NCBI RefSeq assembly: GCF_022836935.1
Contig: NZ_CP083239.1
Coordinates: 2,494,001 to 2,558,000, forward strand
Length of the DNA stretch: 64,000 nt
Reading direction: 5' to 3'
From: Ancylobacter polymorphus
GTDB taxonomy: Bacteria; Pseudomonadota; Alphaproteobacteria; Rhizobiales; Xanthobacteraceae
The notes under the pieces are model-generated. The model saw nothing but the letters and a program-made list of their open reading frames with translations, was not told the origin of the DNA and did not search any database. The position numbers were made by a program, and so were the translations under genes. Each line of letters starts with the position of its first letter. Positions within the stretch are counted from its first letter, which is position 1. This document shows, piece by piece, positions 8,492-16,320 of the stretch.

Positions 8492-10009
8492 TCAGGCGGG
8501 CCACATGTCGCTGGTGCCGACCAGGCGGTGAATGCCGAGGTCGACCTGATTGCAGCGGCGGTGGATGGCATCGAAAGCCGGGGCGAAGGCGCGGTTCGCC
8601 GCCTCGACGCCGGAATGGTACTCATTGAAAGCCGGCATCAGCGACCGCAGCTCGGCCAGCAGCGCCTTCTCGTCGATCTTGGTCAGCCGGCCGTTCTCGA
8701 CCACGATCTCGCCATTCACCATCACCTTCTCGATGGACGAGCCGTTCTCGCTGTAGACGAGGTGGTTGAGGATGTCGTGGCGCGGGGTGAAGCACACCGT
8801 GTCGAGATTGATCACCAGCAAATCGGCCTTCTTGCCCGCTTCCAGCGAGCCGGTCTCATGGCCGATCAGCGCGCTTTTCGCCCCCGCCAGCGTGCAGGCG
8901 TGCAGCACTTCGGCGGAACTGAGCCACTGGGTGTAGTCCGGCGTCGTCACCTTGTGGATCAGGCCGCAGGCATGCATCACGTCAAACATGCGCGGCGTGT
9001 CGTTGGTGGAAATACCGTCCGAGCCGAGCGCGACATTGACCCCGGCGCTGAGCAGCTGCCGCACTGGGGCGACGCCGGCGCCGAGCTTCTGGTTGGAGAT
9101 GGTGTTGTGCACCACCGAGACGCCGGCCTCGCCCATCAGCGCGATGTCGTCAGGCGTCACCCAGATGGAATGGGCGATGGTGGTGCCAGGGTGCATCAGG
9201 CCGAGATCGGCCATGTAGCGCATCAGCGACTTGCCATACATCGCCGGGCCGGTGACGCCCTGCACCTTGGTCTCGACGATATGGGTGTGAAACGGCACCT
9301 GCCATTCCAGCGCCAGCGCGTTCACCGCCTGCATCAGCTCCGGCGTGCAGCGCTGCGGCGCGGAGGGGGCCAGCATGAAGCGGATGCGCCCCGAGCGGCC
9401 ATGGAACTGCGCATAGGCCTCCTTGGCGAAGGCGAGATATTCATCCGTTGTCGGCGGGGTGAGCTTGGCGACTTCCGCCTGAAGCTCGGCCGAGACATGC
9501 TCGCGCGAGAACGGGATGGAATCGAGAAAGTCGCGGTCCATCACATGGCCGGAGACGGTGGCGCGGATGCCGGCATCGTCATAGGCCGATACCGCCGCGC
9601 CGAGCTGCGCCAGCGACTGGCGCGGGGCCTCGAAAATGTCGTCGGTCAGGCAGGTTACGCCGGTTTTCAGCGACTCGATGGCCACCACCATGCTGCGGAG
9701 ATAAATCATGCGCTCGCTCAGCGCCTTGGCGCCGAGGATGGGGTAGGCGTAGAGCATCCACAGTTCGAGCGGCAGGTTATCGTAGCGGCTCTTGAACAGC
9801 GCTTCGCCGGAATGCAGATGCGCGTTGACGAGGCCCGGCATTACCAGCTTGCCGCTGCCATCAATGACCGTGGCGCCCTCCGGCACCGGAAGATCCGCGC
9901 CGATGGCCGTGATGCGGTCGCCCTCGACATGGACATCGCCGAGGAAAGGGGTGCTGCCGTTCGGGCCGCCCATGGCGAGCACGGTGGCGCCGCGGATGAC
10001 GATGGACAT
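8492..10009 (-). CDS. AtzA/TrzN/cytosine-deaminase-like amidohydrolase
   Basis: Mononuclear zinc amidohydrolase, 505 residues from the ATG at 10009 (MSIVIRGATV, ribosome site GGAGC upstream). Conserved metal ligands are visible: NAHLHS after the first beta segment, HTHIVET in the middle, AHSIW, and the catalytic Asp in ALGSDG. The C-terminal beta-sandwich contains KKADLLVINLDT. Members deaminate or dechlorinate nitrogen heterocycles or S-adenosylhomocysteine-like compounds. Lying between a creatininase and a complete importer, it probably acts on an imported cyclic nitrogen compound. The long upstream in-frame extension overlaps the ABC ATPase gene and is not real. Confidence 0.83.
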   Translation of the reverse strand: MSIVIRGATVLAMGGPNGSTPFLGDVHVEGDRITAIGADLPVPEGATVIDGSGKLVMPGLVNAHLHSGEALFKSRYDNLPLELWMLYAYPILGAKALSERMIYLRSMVVAIESLKTGVTCLTDDIFEAPRQSLAQLGAAVSAYDDAGIRATVSGHVMDRDFLDSIPFSREHVSAELQAEVAKLTPPTTDEYLAFAKEAYAQFHGRSGRIRFMLAPSAPQRCTPELMQAVNALALEWQVPFHTHIVETKVQGVTGPAMYGKSLMRYMADLGLMHPGTTIAHSIWVTPDDIALMGEAGVSVVHNTISNQKLGAGVAPVRQLLSAGVNVALGSDGISTNDTPRMFDVMHACGLIHKVTTPDYTQWLSSAEVLHACTLAGAKSALIGHETGSLEAGKKADLLVINLDTVCFTPRHDILNHLVYSENGSSIEKVMVNGEIVVENGRLTKIDEKALLAELRSLMPAFNEYHSGVEAANRAFAPAFDAIHRRCNQVDLGIHRLVGTSDMWPA

Positions 10010-10046
10010 TGGCGAAGCTCCAGAGGTTCGCGCGGAAAGGGGGGCG

Positions 10047-11129
10047 TCAGCCCGGCAGGAAGAAGCCCTGGCTGGGGGACCAGCGGGCGACGACCGGCTG
10101 GCCGACGGCGAGCGGGGTATTCTCGATTTCGTGCAGCGAGCGCTGGGCGCGCAATTCACCGCCGCCCTCGGTTTCCAGGAAGACGGTGACGGTGGAGCCG
10201 ACGAATTCCACCGTGACGACGCGCGCCGCCACCTCATTGCCCGTGCCGGTGCCCGCGCTCGCCAGCTCGATGCGGTCGGCCGGCACCACCAGCGTCGCGG
10301 TCGTGCCGGAGGCGGGGCCGCCCTCACTGGCGGGGGCGTGGACGGTGCCCACCGGGCTTTCCAGCGCGATGGCGCCGTTCGCCTCCACCCGCGCCGTGCC
10401 GGTGAACAGGTTGTTGCCGCCGACGAATTCGGCGACGAAACGGTTGGCGGCGCGGCGGTGGATCTCGCGCGGCGCGCCGATCTGCTGGATGCGCCCCTCA
10501 TTCATGATCACCACCCGGTCGGCCATGGCGAAGGCCTCGGAATGGCTGTGGGTGACGCAGATGAAGGTGATGCCGAGTTCGCGGTGCAGCCGCACGAGTT
10601 CGGACTGCATCCGCACCCGCAGATGCGGGTCGAGGGCGGAGAGCGGCTCGTCGAGCAGCAGCATTTCGGGTTCGAGGGCGAGGGCGCGGGCCAGCGCCAC
10701 GCGCTGGCGCTGGCCGCCGGAAAGCTGGTCGATGCCGCGTTCGGCAAAGCCGGCGATGCCGAGCCGCTCCATCCACTCCTCCGCCTTCTTGCGGCGCTCG
10801 GGCGCCGGCAGGCGGCGCTGCTTGAGGCCGAATTCGACGTTCTTGCGAACGGAGAGGAAGGGGAACAGCGCATAGCTCTGCCACACCAGCGGCGCGTCGC
10901 GCTCCCAGGGAGCATCCTCGTTGAGCCGCCTTCCCCACAGGCGGATTTCGCCTGAGGTCGGCTGGTCCAGCCCGGCGATCATCCGCAGCGTGGTGGTCTT
11001 GCCGCAGCCGGAAGGGCCCATCAGCGCGATGAACTCGCCCTTGTCGATGGTGAAGGACACATCGGCGACGGCGGCCTGGCCGCCATAATGCTTGGCGACG
11101 CGGTCGAGTTCGATCATGGGGGCGGCCAT
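10047..11129 (-). CDS. Polyamine-type ABC transporter ATP-binding protein (PotA-like)
   Basis: Cytoplasmic ATPase subunit, about 360 residues. Walker A GPSGCGKTT, ABC signature LSGGQRQR, Walker B MLLLDEPLSAL and switch His in CVTHSHSEAF are all present. A TOBE-type C-terminal domain (about 245-360) contains EFVGSTVTVFLE. Start chosen at 11129 (MAAPMIELD, GAAAGG nine bases upstream); an ATG at 11138 overlaps the previous stop as ATGA and is the alternative. Belongs with the two permeases and the binding protein encoded upstream. Confidence 0.88.
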   Translation of the reverse strand: MAAPMIELDRVAKHYGGQAAVADVSFTIDKGEFIALMGPSGCGKTTTLRMIAGLDQPTSGEIRLWGRRLNEDAPWERDAPLVWQSYALFPFLSVRKNVEFGLKQRRLPAPERRKKAEEWMERLGIAGFAERGIDQLSGGQRQRVALARALALEPEMLLLDEPLSALDPHLRVRMQSELVRLHRELGITFICVTHSHSEAFAMADRVVIMNEGRIQQIGAPREIHRRAANRFVAEFVGGNNLFTGTARVEANGAIALESPVGTVHAPASEGGPASGTTATLVVPADRIELASAGTGTGNEVAARVVTVEFVGSTVTVFLETEGGGELRAQRSLHEIENTPLAVGQPVVARWSPSQGFFLPG

Positions 11130-11134
11130 GCGCG

Positions 11135-11941
11135 TCATCCTTTCCGGCGGGCCGCGCGGCCGGAGAGGCGGCCGAGCAGCAATTGGGCGAGCACGATGAG
11201 GGTGATGCTGACGCCGAAGACGATGGCGCCGATGGCGTTGATGCGCGGGCTGACCTGCCCCTGCAGCATGGCGAGCACGCGCACCGGCAGCGTCTCGTTC
11301 ACCCCGGAGACGAACCAGGCGATCATGAACTCGTCGAAGGAGACGGCCGCCGTGAGGAACACCGCCGCGAGGATCGCCGGCAGGCAGAACGGCACGATGA
11401 CGCCGAACATGGTCGCCCAGGGCGAGGCGCCGAGATTCCAGGCGGCGCGCTCGATATCGGGGTCGAGATCGGCAAGGCGCATCCGCACCAGCGCCATGGC
11501 GAAGGGTGTGCTGAGCACGACATGGCCGACGATGATGCCGGTCAGCGTGCCCGACAGTCCGACCCGCCCCTCGAAGGTGAGCAGCGCCACGCCGAGAATG
11601 ACCACCGGCACGGTCGGCGGCAGGGCGGCGAGGGCGAGATAGACCGACTTGCCGAGGAAGCGGTAGCGGTAATCGACATAGGCGGCGGAGAAGCCGAGAA
11701 AGGTGGCGATGACGCAGGTGACGCCGGCGACAACGAGGCTGTTCATCAGCCCGCGCTGGATGGTCGCGTCGGCGAAGATCGCCTCGTACCATTGCAGGCT
11801 GAACCCGCCCCAGGGCAGGCTGGGGAAGCGGTCGGCGTTGAACGAGAACACGATGGTCGAGACGATGGGCGCGAAGATGAAGGCGAACACCAGCGCCGTG
11901 TAGACGACCAGCAGGAGGCGGCGGAGCGCGGCCATGCTCAT
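11135..11941 (-). CDS. Polyamine-type ABC transporter permease (PotC-like)
   Basis: Inner-membrane permease of the BPD_transp_1 family, 268 residues, six predicted hydrophobic helices. The N-terminal helix runs LLLVVYTALVFAFIFAP; the EAA loop lies around ERAAWNLGASPWATMF. PotC-type features include the periplasmic segment FNADRFPSLPWGGFSLQWY. It overlaps the first permease gene by 4 bases and the ATPase gene follows at its 3' end, so the three are probably translated in a coupled way. Confidence 0.88.
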   Translation of the reverse strand: MSMAALRRLLLVVYTALVFAFIFAPIVSTIVFSFNADRFPSLPWGGFSLQWYEAIFADATIQRGLMNSLVVAGVTCVIATFLGFSAAYVDYRYRFLGKSVYLALAALPPTVPVVILGVALLTFEGRVGLSGTLTGIIVGHVVLSTPFAMALVRMRLADLDPDIERAAWNLGASPWATMFGVIVPFCLPAILAAVFLTAAVSFDEFMIAWFVSGVNETLPVRVLAMLQGQVSPRINAIGAIVFGVSITLIVLAQLLLGRLSGRAARRKG

Positions 11942-12843
11942 GCCCTGCCTTTCCGCCGGCCATAGGCAAGGCCGATCATCACCAGCATCACCACCATCAG
12001 CGTCACGATCATCATCACCGCGACCACGGAGGCGCGCGGCCAGTTGTTGCCGGATTTCACCTGATCGGCGATGAGGATGCTGAGCGTGGGCGGCTTGGAT
12101 CCGCCGAGATAGGTCGGCGCGACATAGTCGCCGAAGGCCAGCACGAAGGCGAAGGTGCCGGCGACGATGAGGCCGATGCGGGCCGAGGGGATGATCACTG
12201 TCGCGATGGTGCGCAAGCGGCCGCAGCCGAGATTATGCGCGGCTTCGATGAGGGTGCGCGGCACATTGGCGAGGGCGAAGGTCTGCAGCAGCACCACGAG
12301 CGGCAGAGTGAGCACGAGATAGCCCACCACCGTGCCGGTCGGCGTGTTCAGCACCTGCAGCGGCCCGATCCCAAGCGGCACGAGCACGGTGTTGATGATG
12401 CCCTGCGGGCTGAAGAAGATCTGGGTGGAATAGATGCGCACGGGGTAGCTGGTGAAGAACGGCACCACCAGCATGAAGATCATGAAGCGCCGCGTCGCCG
12501 GGCTCACCTTGTAGGCGAGCGTATAGGCCGCGGGAAACGCCGCCACGCTGGCGATCAGCGCGGTGAGCACCGAGAGCCAGAAGGTGTAGACATAGGCGTT
12601 GCGGAAGAAGCTGGCGTTGAGGATGAACACCCAGTTCGCCAGCGTCGAATCCGGCGTCAGGCGGAAGCTCTTCACCGACCAGAAGGTCATGGCGACGAGG
12701 AAGCCGAGCGGCACGAGGAAGAACGCGGCCTGCCACAGCGCCGGCGGCGCGCCCCAGAACAGGGCGAAGCGTGCGCCGGTGGCACGGCGCGACGGGACCG
12801 TCGCAGGCGGGGGCGTCGAGGAGGCAGGTACGGTTTCGCTCAT
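11938..12843 (-). CDS. Polyamine-type ABC transporter permease (PotB-like)
   Basis: Inner-membrane permease, 301 residues from the ATG at 12843 (MSETVPASS). It has a Pro/Thr-rich cytoplasmic N terminus of about 30 residues, then six helices starting with ALWQAAFFLVPLGFLVAM. The EAA loop is EAAHNLGCGRLRTIAT. The segment FGDYVAPTYLGG is typical of PotB-like permeases. Encoded 71 bases after the binding protein and overlapping the PotC-like gene by 4 bases. The longer in-frame reading upstream overlaps the binding-protein gene and was discarded. Confidence 0.88.
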   Translation of the reverse strand: MSETVPASSTPPPATVPSRRATGARFALFWGAPPALWQAAFFLVPLGFLVAMTFWSVKSFRLTPDSTLANWVFILNASFFRNAYVYTFWLSVLTALIASVAAFPAAYTLAYKVSPATRRFMIFMLVVPFFTSYPVRIYSTQIFFSPQGIINTVLVPLGIGPLQVLNTPTGTVVGYLVLTLPLVVLLQTFALANVPRTLIEAAHNLGCGRLRTIATVIIPSARIGLIVAGTFAFVLAFGDYVAPTYLGGSKPPTLSILIADQVKSGNNWPRASVVAVMMIVTLMVVMLVMIGLAYGRRKGRA

Positions 12844-12914
12844 GAAGCCTTCGGGGCTCGTGCCGGGCAAAGCAGGGCCGGCGGGCGGCGCGCGGCCACC
12901 CGCCGGGGCGCGGA

Positions 12915-14078
12915 CTACATGGCCTTGAATTCCGACCAGACGTCGTTCCACTGCTCGATGCTCTGCTGCACCGGCGTCTTGCGGATGAAGATCTTGCCGT
13001 CCTTGTACTCGTCCATGACGTTGCGGGCGTCGAAGGTGTGGCGCAGCGCCTTGGCCTCGGCGAGGTGCTGCTTGTTGAGCAGTTCCCAGCCCTTCTTGTT
13101 GGGGATCGAGGCCCAGTAGGCCGGCATGATCGAGGAGCGCACCTGGCCTTCGGGCGAAGACATGTACTGGATGAAGGCCTTGGCGAGGTCCTTCTTGGTG
13201 GAGGAGGAAACGATGGACATCGATTCCGTCCACTGGATGCCGCCCTCGTCCGGCACGGTGGCGGAGACCGGCACGCCGTTCTTCTGCAGGAGCAGCACCA
13301 CCCAGTCGCCGACGCCGGGAATGGCGGCGGCGGTGCCGTTGGTCAGCATGGAGAACTGGTCGGCCATGGAATAGAAGCCGGCGGTCTGCGGCTTCAGCGA
13401 GAACAGCGTCTCCTTCAGCTTGCCGAAGGCGGCGTCGGAAATGTCGAAGGGTGGCTTGTTGCCGTCATAGAGGCTGAGGCAGCCCATGGTCGGCAGGTAC
13501 CAGTCGAAGAAGCCGAGCTTGCCCTTGATCTTCGGGTCCCACAGCACCTTGTAGGACTTCACGTCGGCTTCCGAGAGCACGTCGGTGCGGTAGGCGATGC
13601 CGAGATAGCCGAAGCGGATCAGCACCGAATAGAGATCGTCGCCGACCCAGTGCGGCTCGAACTTCTGGAACTCCGGCCAGTAATCGGCGAGCGGGTAGTC
13701 GGCCGGGTTCATCTTGTCGATGAAGCCGCCCTCTTTCAGCATGTGGATGTACTCGGCATCGGCAAGCACCACGTCGAAGGAGCCGGGGGGCGACTGGTTC
13801 ATCAGCGCCAGCATCGGCTCACCGCCGACATATTCCTTGGCGACGACCTTGACGCCGTATTTGTCCTCGAAGGGCTTCACGACCGCCGGATCGGCATGGC
13901 CGGGCCAGGACAGCAGGTTCAGCACCTTGTCCTGCGCATAGGCGGGTTCCGGCGCGGTGGCGGTGACGCCAAGCGCGGCGGCGCCGGCGAGCGCACCGGC
14001 GCCCTGCAGCAGGCGGCGCCGGTTCATCGGGTGCAGCAGCGCGCGGAAATCGGTGATCGGACCGTCGAACTCGTTCAT
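12915..14078 (-). CDS. Tat-exported solute-binding protein of a polyamine-type ABC transporter (PotD-like)
   Basis: Periplasmic binding protein, 387 residues from the ATG at 14078 (GGAGA upstream). The N terminus carries a twin-arginine signal: MNRRRLLQGAGALAGAA at about residues 18-34, with cleavage near AYAQ, implying export in folded form. The mature protein is of the SBP_bac_8 / PotD-PotF type (NLLSWPGHADPAVVKPF, KYGVKVVAKEY). Substrate is unknown; polyamine-like importers also carry opines and heterocyclic amines. The neighbouring deaminases argue that the ligand is not a plain polyamine. Confidence 0.85.
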   Translation of the reverse strand: MNEFDGPITDFRALLHPMNRRRLLQGAGALAGAAALGVTATAPEPAYAQDKVLNLLSWPGHADPAVVKPFEDKYGVKVVAKEYVGGEPMLALMNQSPPGSFDVVLADAEYIHMLKEGGFIDKMNPADYPLADYWPEFQKFEPHWVGDDLYSVLIRFGYLGIAYRTDVLSEADVKSYKVLWDPKIKGKLGFFDWYLPTMGCLSLYDGNKPPFDISDAAFGKLKETLFSLKPQTAGFYSMADQFSMLTNGTAAAIPGVGDWVVLLLQKNGVPVSATVPDEGGIQWTESMSIVSSSTKKDLAKAFIQYMSSPEGQVRSSIMPAYWASIPNKKGWELLNKQHLAEAKALRHTFDARNVMDEYKDGKIFIRKTPVQQSIEQWNDVWSEFKAM

Positions 14079-14122
14079 GTCGTCGTCTCCATCGGGAAGG
14101 GCGTTCGGGATTGGGCCGGCAC

Positions 14123-14617
14123 TCACTGGAACGGGCTGAAGCCGGGCGAGGCCGCCCATTCGTCGAGCACCTCGCGGGCCTCGCCGGGGAGCAGGCGTTC
14201 GGCGGGGAGGGTGCGCTCATGCAGATCGCTGCGGACCATTTTCGTCAGCGGCTCCAGCTTGAAGCCGATATCGGCGCAGTCCTTCAGCGTGTTGGCGTAG
14301 TAGAGCCGGCGGATCTTCGCCCAGAACATGGAGGCGACGCACATCTCGCAGGGCTCGCAGGTGGTGTAGAGGTCGCAGCCCGAGAGGTCCCAGGTCTTGA
14401 GGTTCCGCCCGGCATCGCGGATCGCCTCGACCTCGCCATGCGAGGTGGCGTCGTGGTTGTTGATGACGTTGTTCACGCCCTCGCCCACGATCACCCCGTC
14501 CTTGACGATGACGCAGCCGAACGGCGCCGAGCCGTCCGCCCGCATCTTGTCGCGGCTGATCTCGATGGCGCGGCGCATGAAGGTGTCGTGGGGGCTGGGA
14601 TCGACGACGCGGGACAT
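14123..14617 (-). CDS. Zinc nucleoside/cytidine-type deaminase (guanine-deaminase-like)
   Basis: Small cytoplasmic deaminase of the CDA/dCMP fold, 164 residues. Zinc and catalytic motifs are complete: HGEVEAIRDAG (His plus proton-shuttle Glu) and TTCEPCEMC (two Cys ligands). The APFGCVIV strand is normal for GuaD/TadA-like enzymes. The start at 14617 has an excellent AGGAG seven bases upstream. First gene of the minus-strand operon that continues with the importer, the amidohydrolase and the creatininase, and divergent from the LysR gene. Guanine deaminase is the nearest named activity; the context suggests another ring amine. Confidence 0.85.
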   Translation of the reverse strand: MSRVVDPSPHDTFMRRAIEISRDKMRADGSAPFGCVIVKDGVIVGEGVNNVINNHDATSHGEVEAIRDAGRNLKTWDLSGCDLYTTCEPCEMCVASMFWAKIRRLYYANTLKDCADIGFKLEPLTKMVRSDLHERTLPAERLLPGEAREVLDEWAASPGFSPFQ

Positions 14618-15003
14618 GGGCGCTCCTAAAAAGCTGGGGAGGGTGCCGGCGCACGGCCGAACGTCGCCGTCGCCGCCAGAAGCTGGCAGCGCTGGGTTCG
14701 TGCGGAAGGCATTGGCGCATCTCCGGAGGCCACGGGTTGCGGGGGGCTCTGCGTGGCTCGACGAGGCAGAGGCTAGAGACAAGCAGCCGGCATCGGCAAA
14801 GACGATTTTCCGATCACATATATAGGTTCAGCCTATGGTTTTTATTTATAGGCAGCAATGATCAAACCCCTGTTTTCGTAACGTCTTGTTTGAAAACGAG
14901 TATTGGAAAATTCCTGCCTATAGATCATGCAAATGATGATTTGTTAGTCAGTTTGACAATTGGACGATGGCGCGCAGAGTTGCCGGGTGAGCCGGGGCGA
15001 TCC
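14618..15003. promoter_or_regulatory. Divergent control region with repeated ATAGG/CCTAT palindromes
   Basis: A 386-base gap between the divergent deaminase and LysR genes, with a clear AT-rich block at about 14810-14960. It holds a perfect inverted repeat ATAGG-N5-CCTAT at 14822-14836, a TATAGGCAG at 14847-14855 and its exact inverse CTGCCTATA at 14914-14922. Repeated half-sites of this kind around a divergent LysR promoter are typical LysR binding sites. The left third (14640-14790) is GC-rich and shows nothing recognisable. Confidence 0.55.
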
Positions 15004-15966
15004 ATGGATCTTCGTCAGCTGAAATACTTCGTGCAGATCACTGAAAGCGGCAATTTTTCCCGTGCCGCCGAAATGCTGCGCATCGCCCAGCCTTCCCTCA
15101 GCCAGCAGGTGAAGAACCTGGAGGACGAGCTGGGCGTCGAGCTGCTGCGGCGCCATGCGCGCGGCGTGACGCCGACCGAGATGGGCCAGCAGTTCTATGA
15201 CCATGCCCGCCGCATCCTCGAAGAGGTGGAGCGGGTGAAGGATGTGGTGCGCTCGCAATCGGTCAACCCGTCCGGCCGCGTCGCCGTCGGCCTGCCGACC
15301 TCGGCCTGCCGTGGGCTCTCCATCCCGCTCATCACCGCCATGGCCGAGCGCCAGCCCAACATCACCCTGCGCGTGGTGGAGGCGATGACCGGCTATCTCG
15401 ACGAGTTCCTGCAGGTGGGGCGGCTCGATGTCGCGCTGCTCTATGACCGCCGGGCCTTCGAGACCGTCGCCTGGACCGAGCTGATGGTCGAGGATTTGAT
15501 GCTGTTCGTGCCGCCGGGCCACGCGCTGGCGGCGAGCGGCGGGGTGACGCTGCGCGCCCTGTTCGACCATCCCATCGTCCTGCCGGGCGCGCCCAATGTG
15601 CTGCGCACCGTCATCGAGCAGGTCGCCGCCCGCCATGACATCACGCCGGTGGCGATGGACTGCGACAGCCTGCCGGCCATCGCCCAGCTGGTGCAGCAGG
15701 GCCGGGCGCTGGCCGTCATGCCGCATTTCGCCTTTGTCGAGGAGATGCGGCGCGGCGAGATGGTGGCCGTGCCCATTCTCGACCCGACGCCATCCTGGCG
15801 CCTGTCGGTGGTGGTGTCGCCGCGCACCATGAACCCGCGCGGCAGCGACGCGGTGGCGAAGGTGATGGCGGATGTGATCGCCGGCCTGGTCGAGGCCGGC
15901 GTCTGGCGGGCGCGGCTGCGCGCCGACAAGGCACGAGGCGAGGGCGCGCGCGCCGCCTCCCGCTGA
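15004..15966 (+). CDS. LysR-family transcriptional regulator
   Basis: Cytoplasmic LysR regulator, 320 residues. N-terminal helix-turn-helix at about residues 3-62 (GNFSRAAEMLRIAQPSLSQQV, then LEDELGVELLRRHARGV). The effector-binding domain spans about 90-300. The ATG at 15004 has GGGGCG upstream and yields the canonical MDLRQLKYF start. Divergent from the nucleoside-deaminase/importer operon, which it most likely controls together with itself. It resembles the CbbR/NAC-type subgroup in length; the effector is unknown. The C-terminal 15 residues are Arg/Ala-rich. Confidence 0.88.
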   Translation: MDLRQLKYFVQITESGNFSRAAEMLRIAQPSLSQQVKNLEDELGVELLRRHARGVTPTEMGQQFYDHARRILEEVERVKDVVRSQSVNPSGRVAVGLPTSACRGLSIPLITAMAERQPNITLRVVEAMTGYLDEFLQVGRLDVALLYDRRAFETVAWTELMVEDLMLFVPPGHALAASGGVTLRALFDHPIVLPGAPNVLRTVIEQVAARHDITPVAMDCDSLPAIAQLVQQGRALAVMPHFAFVEEMRRGEMVAVPILDPTPSWRLSVVVSPRTMNPRGSDAVAKVMADVIAGLVEAGVWRARLRADKARGEGARAASR

Positions 15967-15981
15967 ATGGGCGGCGGAGGC

Positions 15982-16320
15982 TCAGCCGGGGCCAGGCCCG
16001 CAGCTCGTCGCCACCAGCACCGGCGCCAGGCTGAACAGGGTGGCGCCCAGCCCGATCCACAGGCCGAGCCGGGGGAGGTCCGCCTCCGGTCCGAGCGCCG
16101 TCTTCACCCGCCCCAAAAGGCCGAGGCAGATGAGCGCGCCGCCAAGGGCGGGGAGGGCGATGGCGAGCCGGTGCAGGCTGACCGGCCCGACCGCGACCGC
16201 CGGCCAGCCGAGCTCGCACCCCATGCCATGCAGCCCATAGGCGAGCGAGAACGCCGCCGCCCATATCGTCGGCCCGGCGATCAGCCAGCCGAGCCAGACC
16301 ATGCCGCCCGCCGGCCTCAC
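15982..16320 (-). CDS. Small membrane protein of the cytochrome oxidase operon
   Basis: 112 residues, three to four hydrophobic segments (MVWLGWLIAGPTIWAAAF, LAIALPALGGALICLGLLG, LGLWIGLGATLFSLAPVLVA). The GTG start overlaps the stop of the oxidase gene (GTGA), so translation is coupled and the product probably belongs to the oxidase or its assembly. I do not recognise the family; position matches the extra small gene seen after fused CoxI-III genes (CoxP-like in Bradyrhizobium coxMNOP), which is an inference from position only. Confidence 0.6.
   Translation of the reverse strand: MRPAGGMVWLGWLIAGPTIWAAAFSLAYGLHGMGCELGWPAVAVGPVSLHRLAIALPALGGALICLGLLGRVKTALGPEADLPRLGLWIGLGATLFSLAPVLVATSCGPGPG

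Noticed and set aside
8492-10501. A 669-residue amidohydrolase
   Set aside because: The first 164 residues lie inside the ABC ATPase gene in another frame; the ATG at 10009 with a ribosome site is the proper start.
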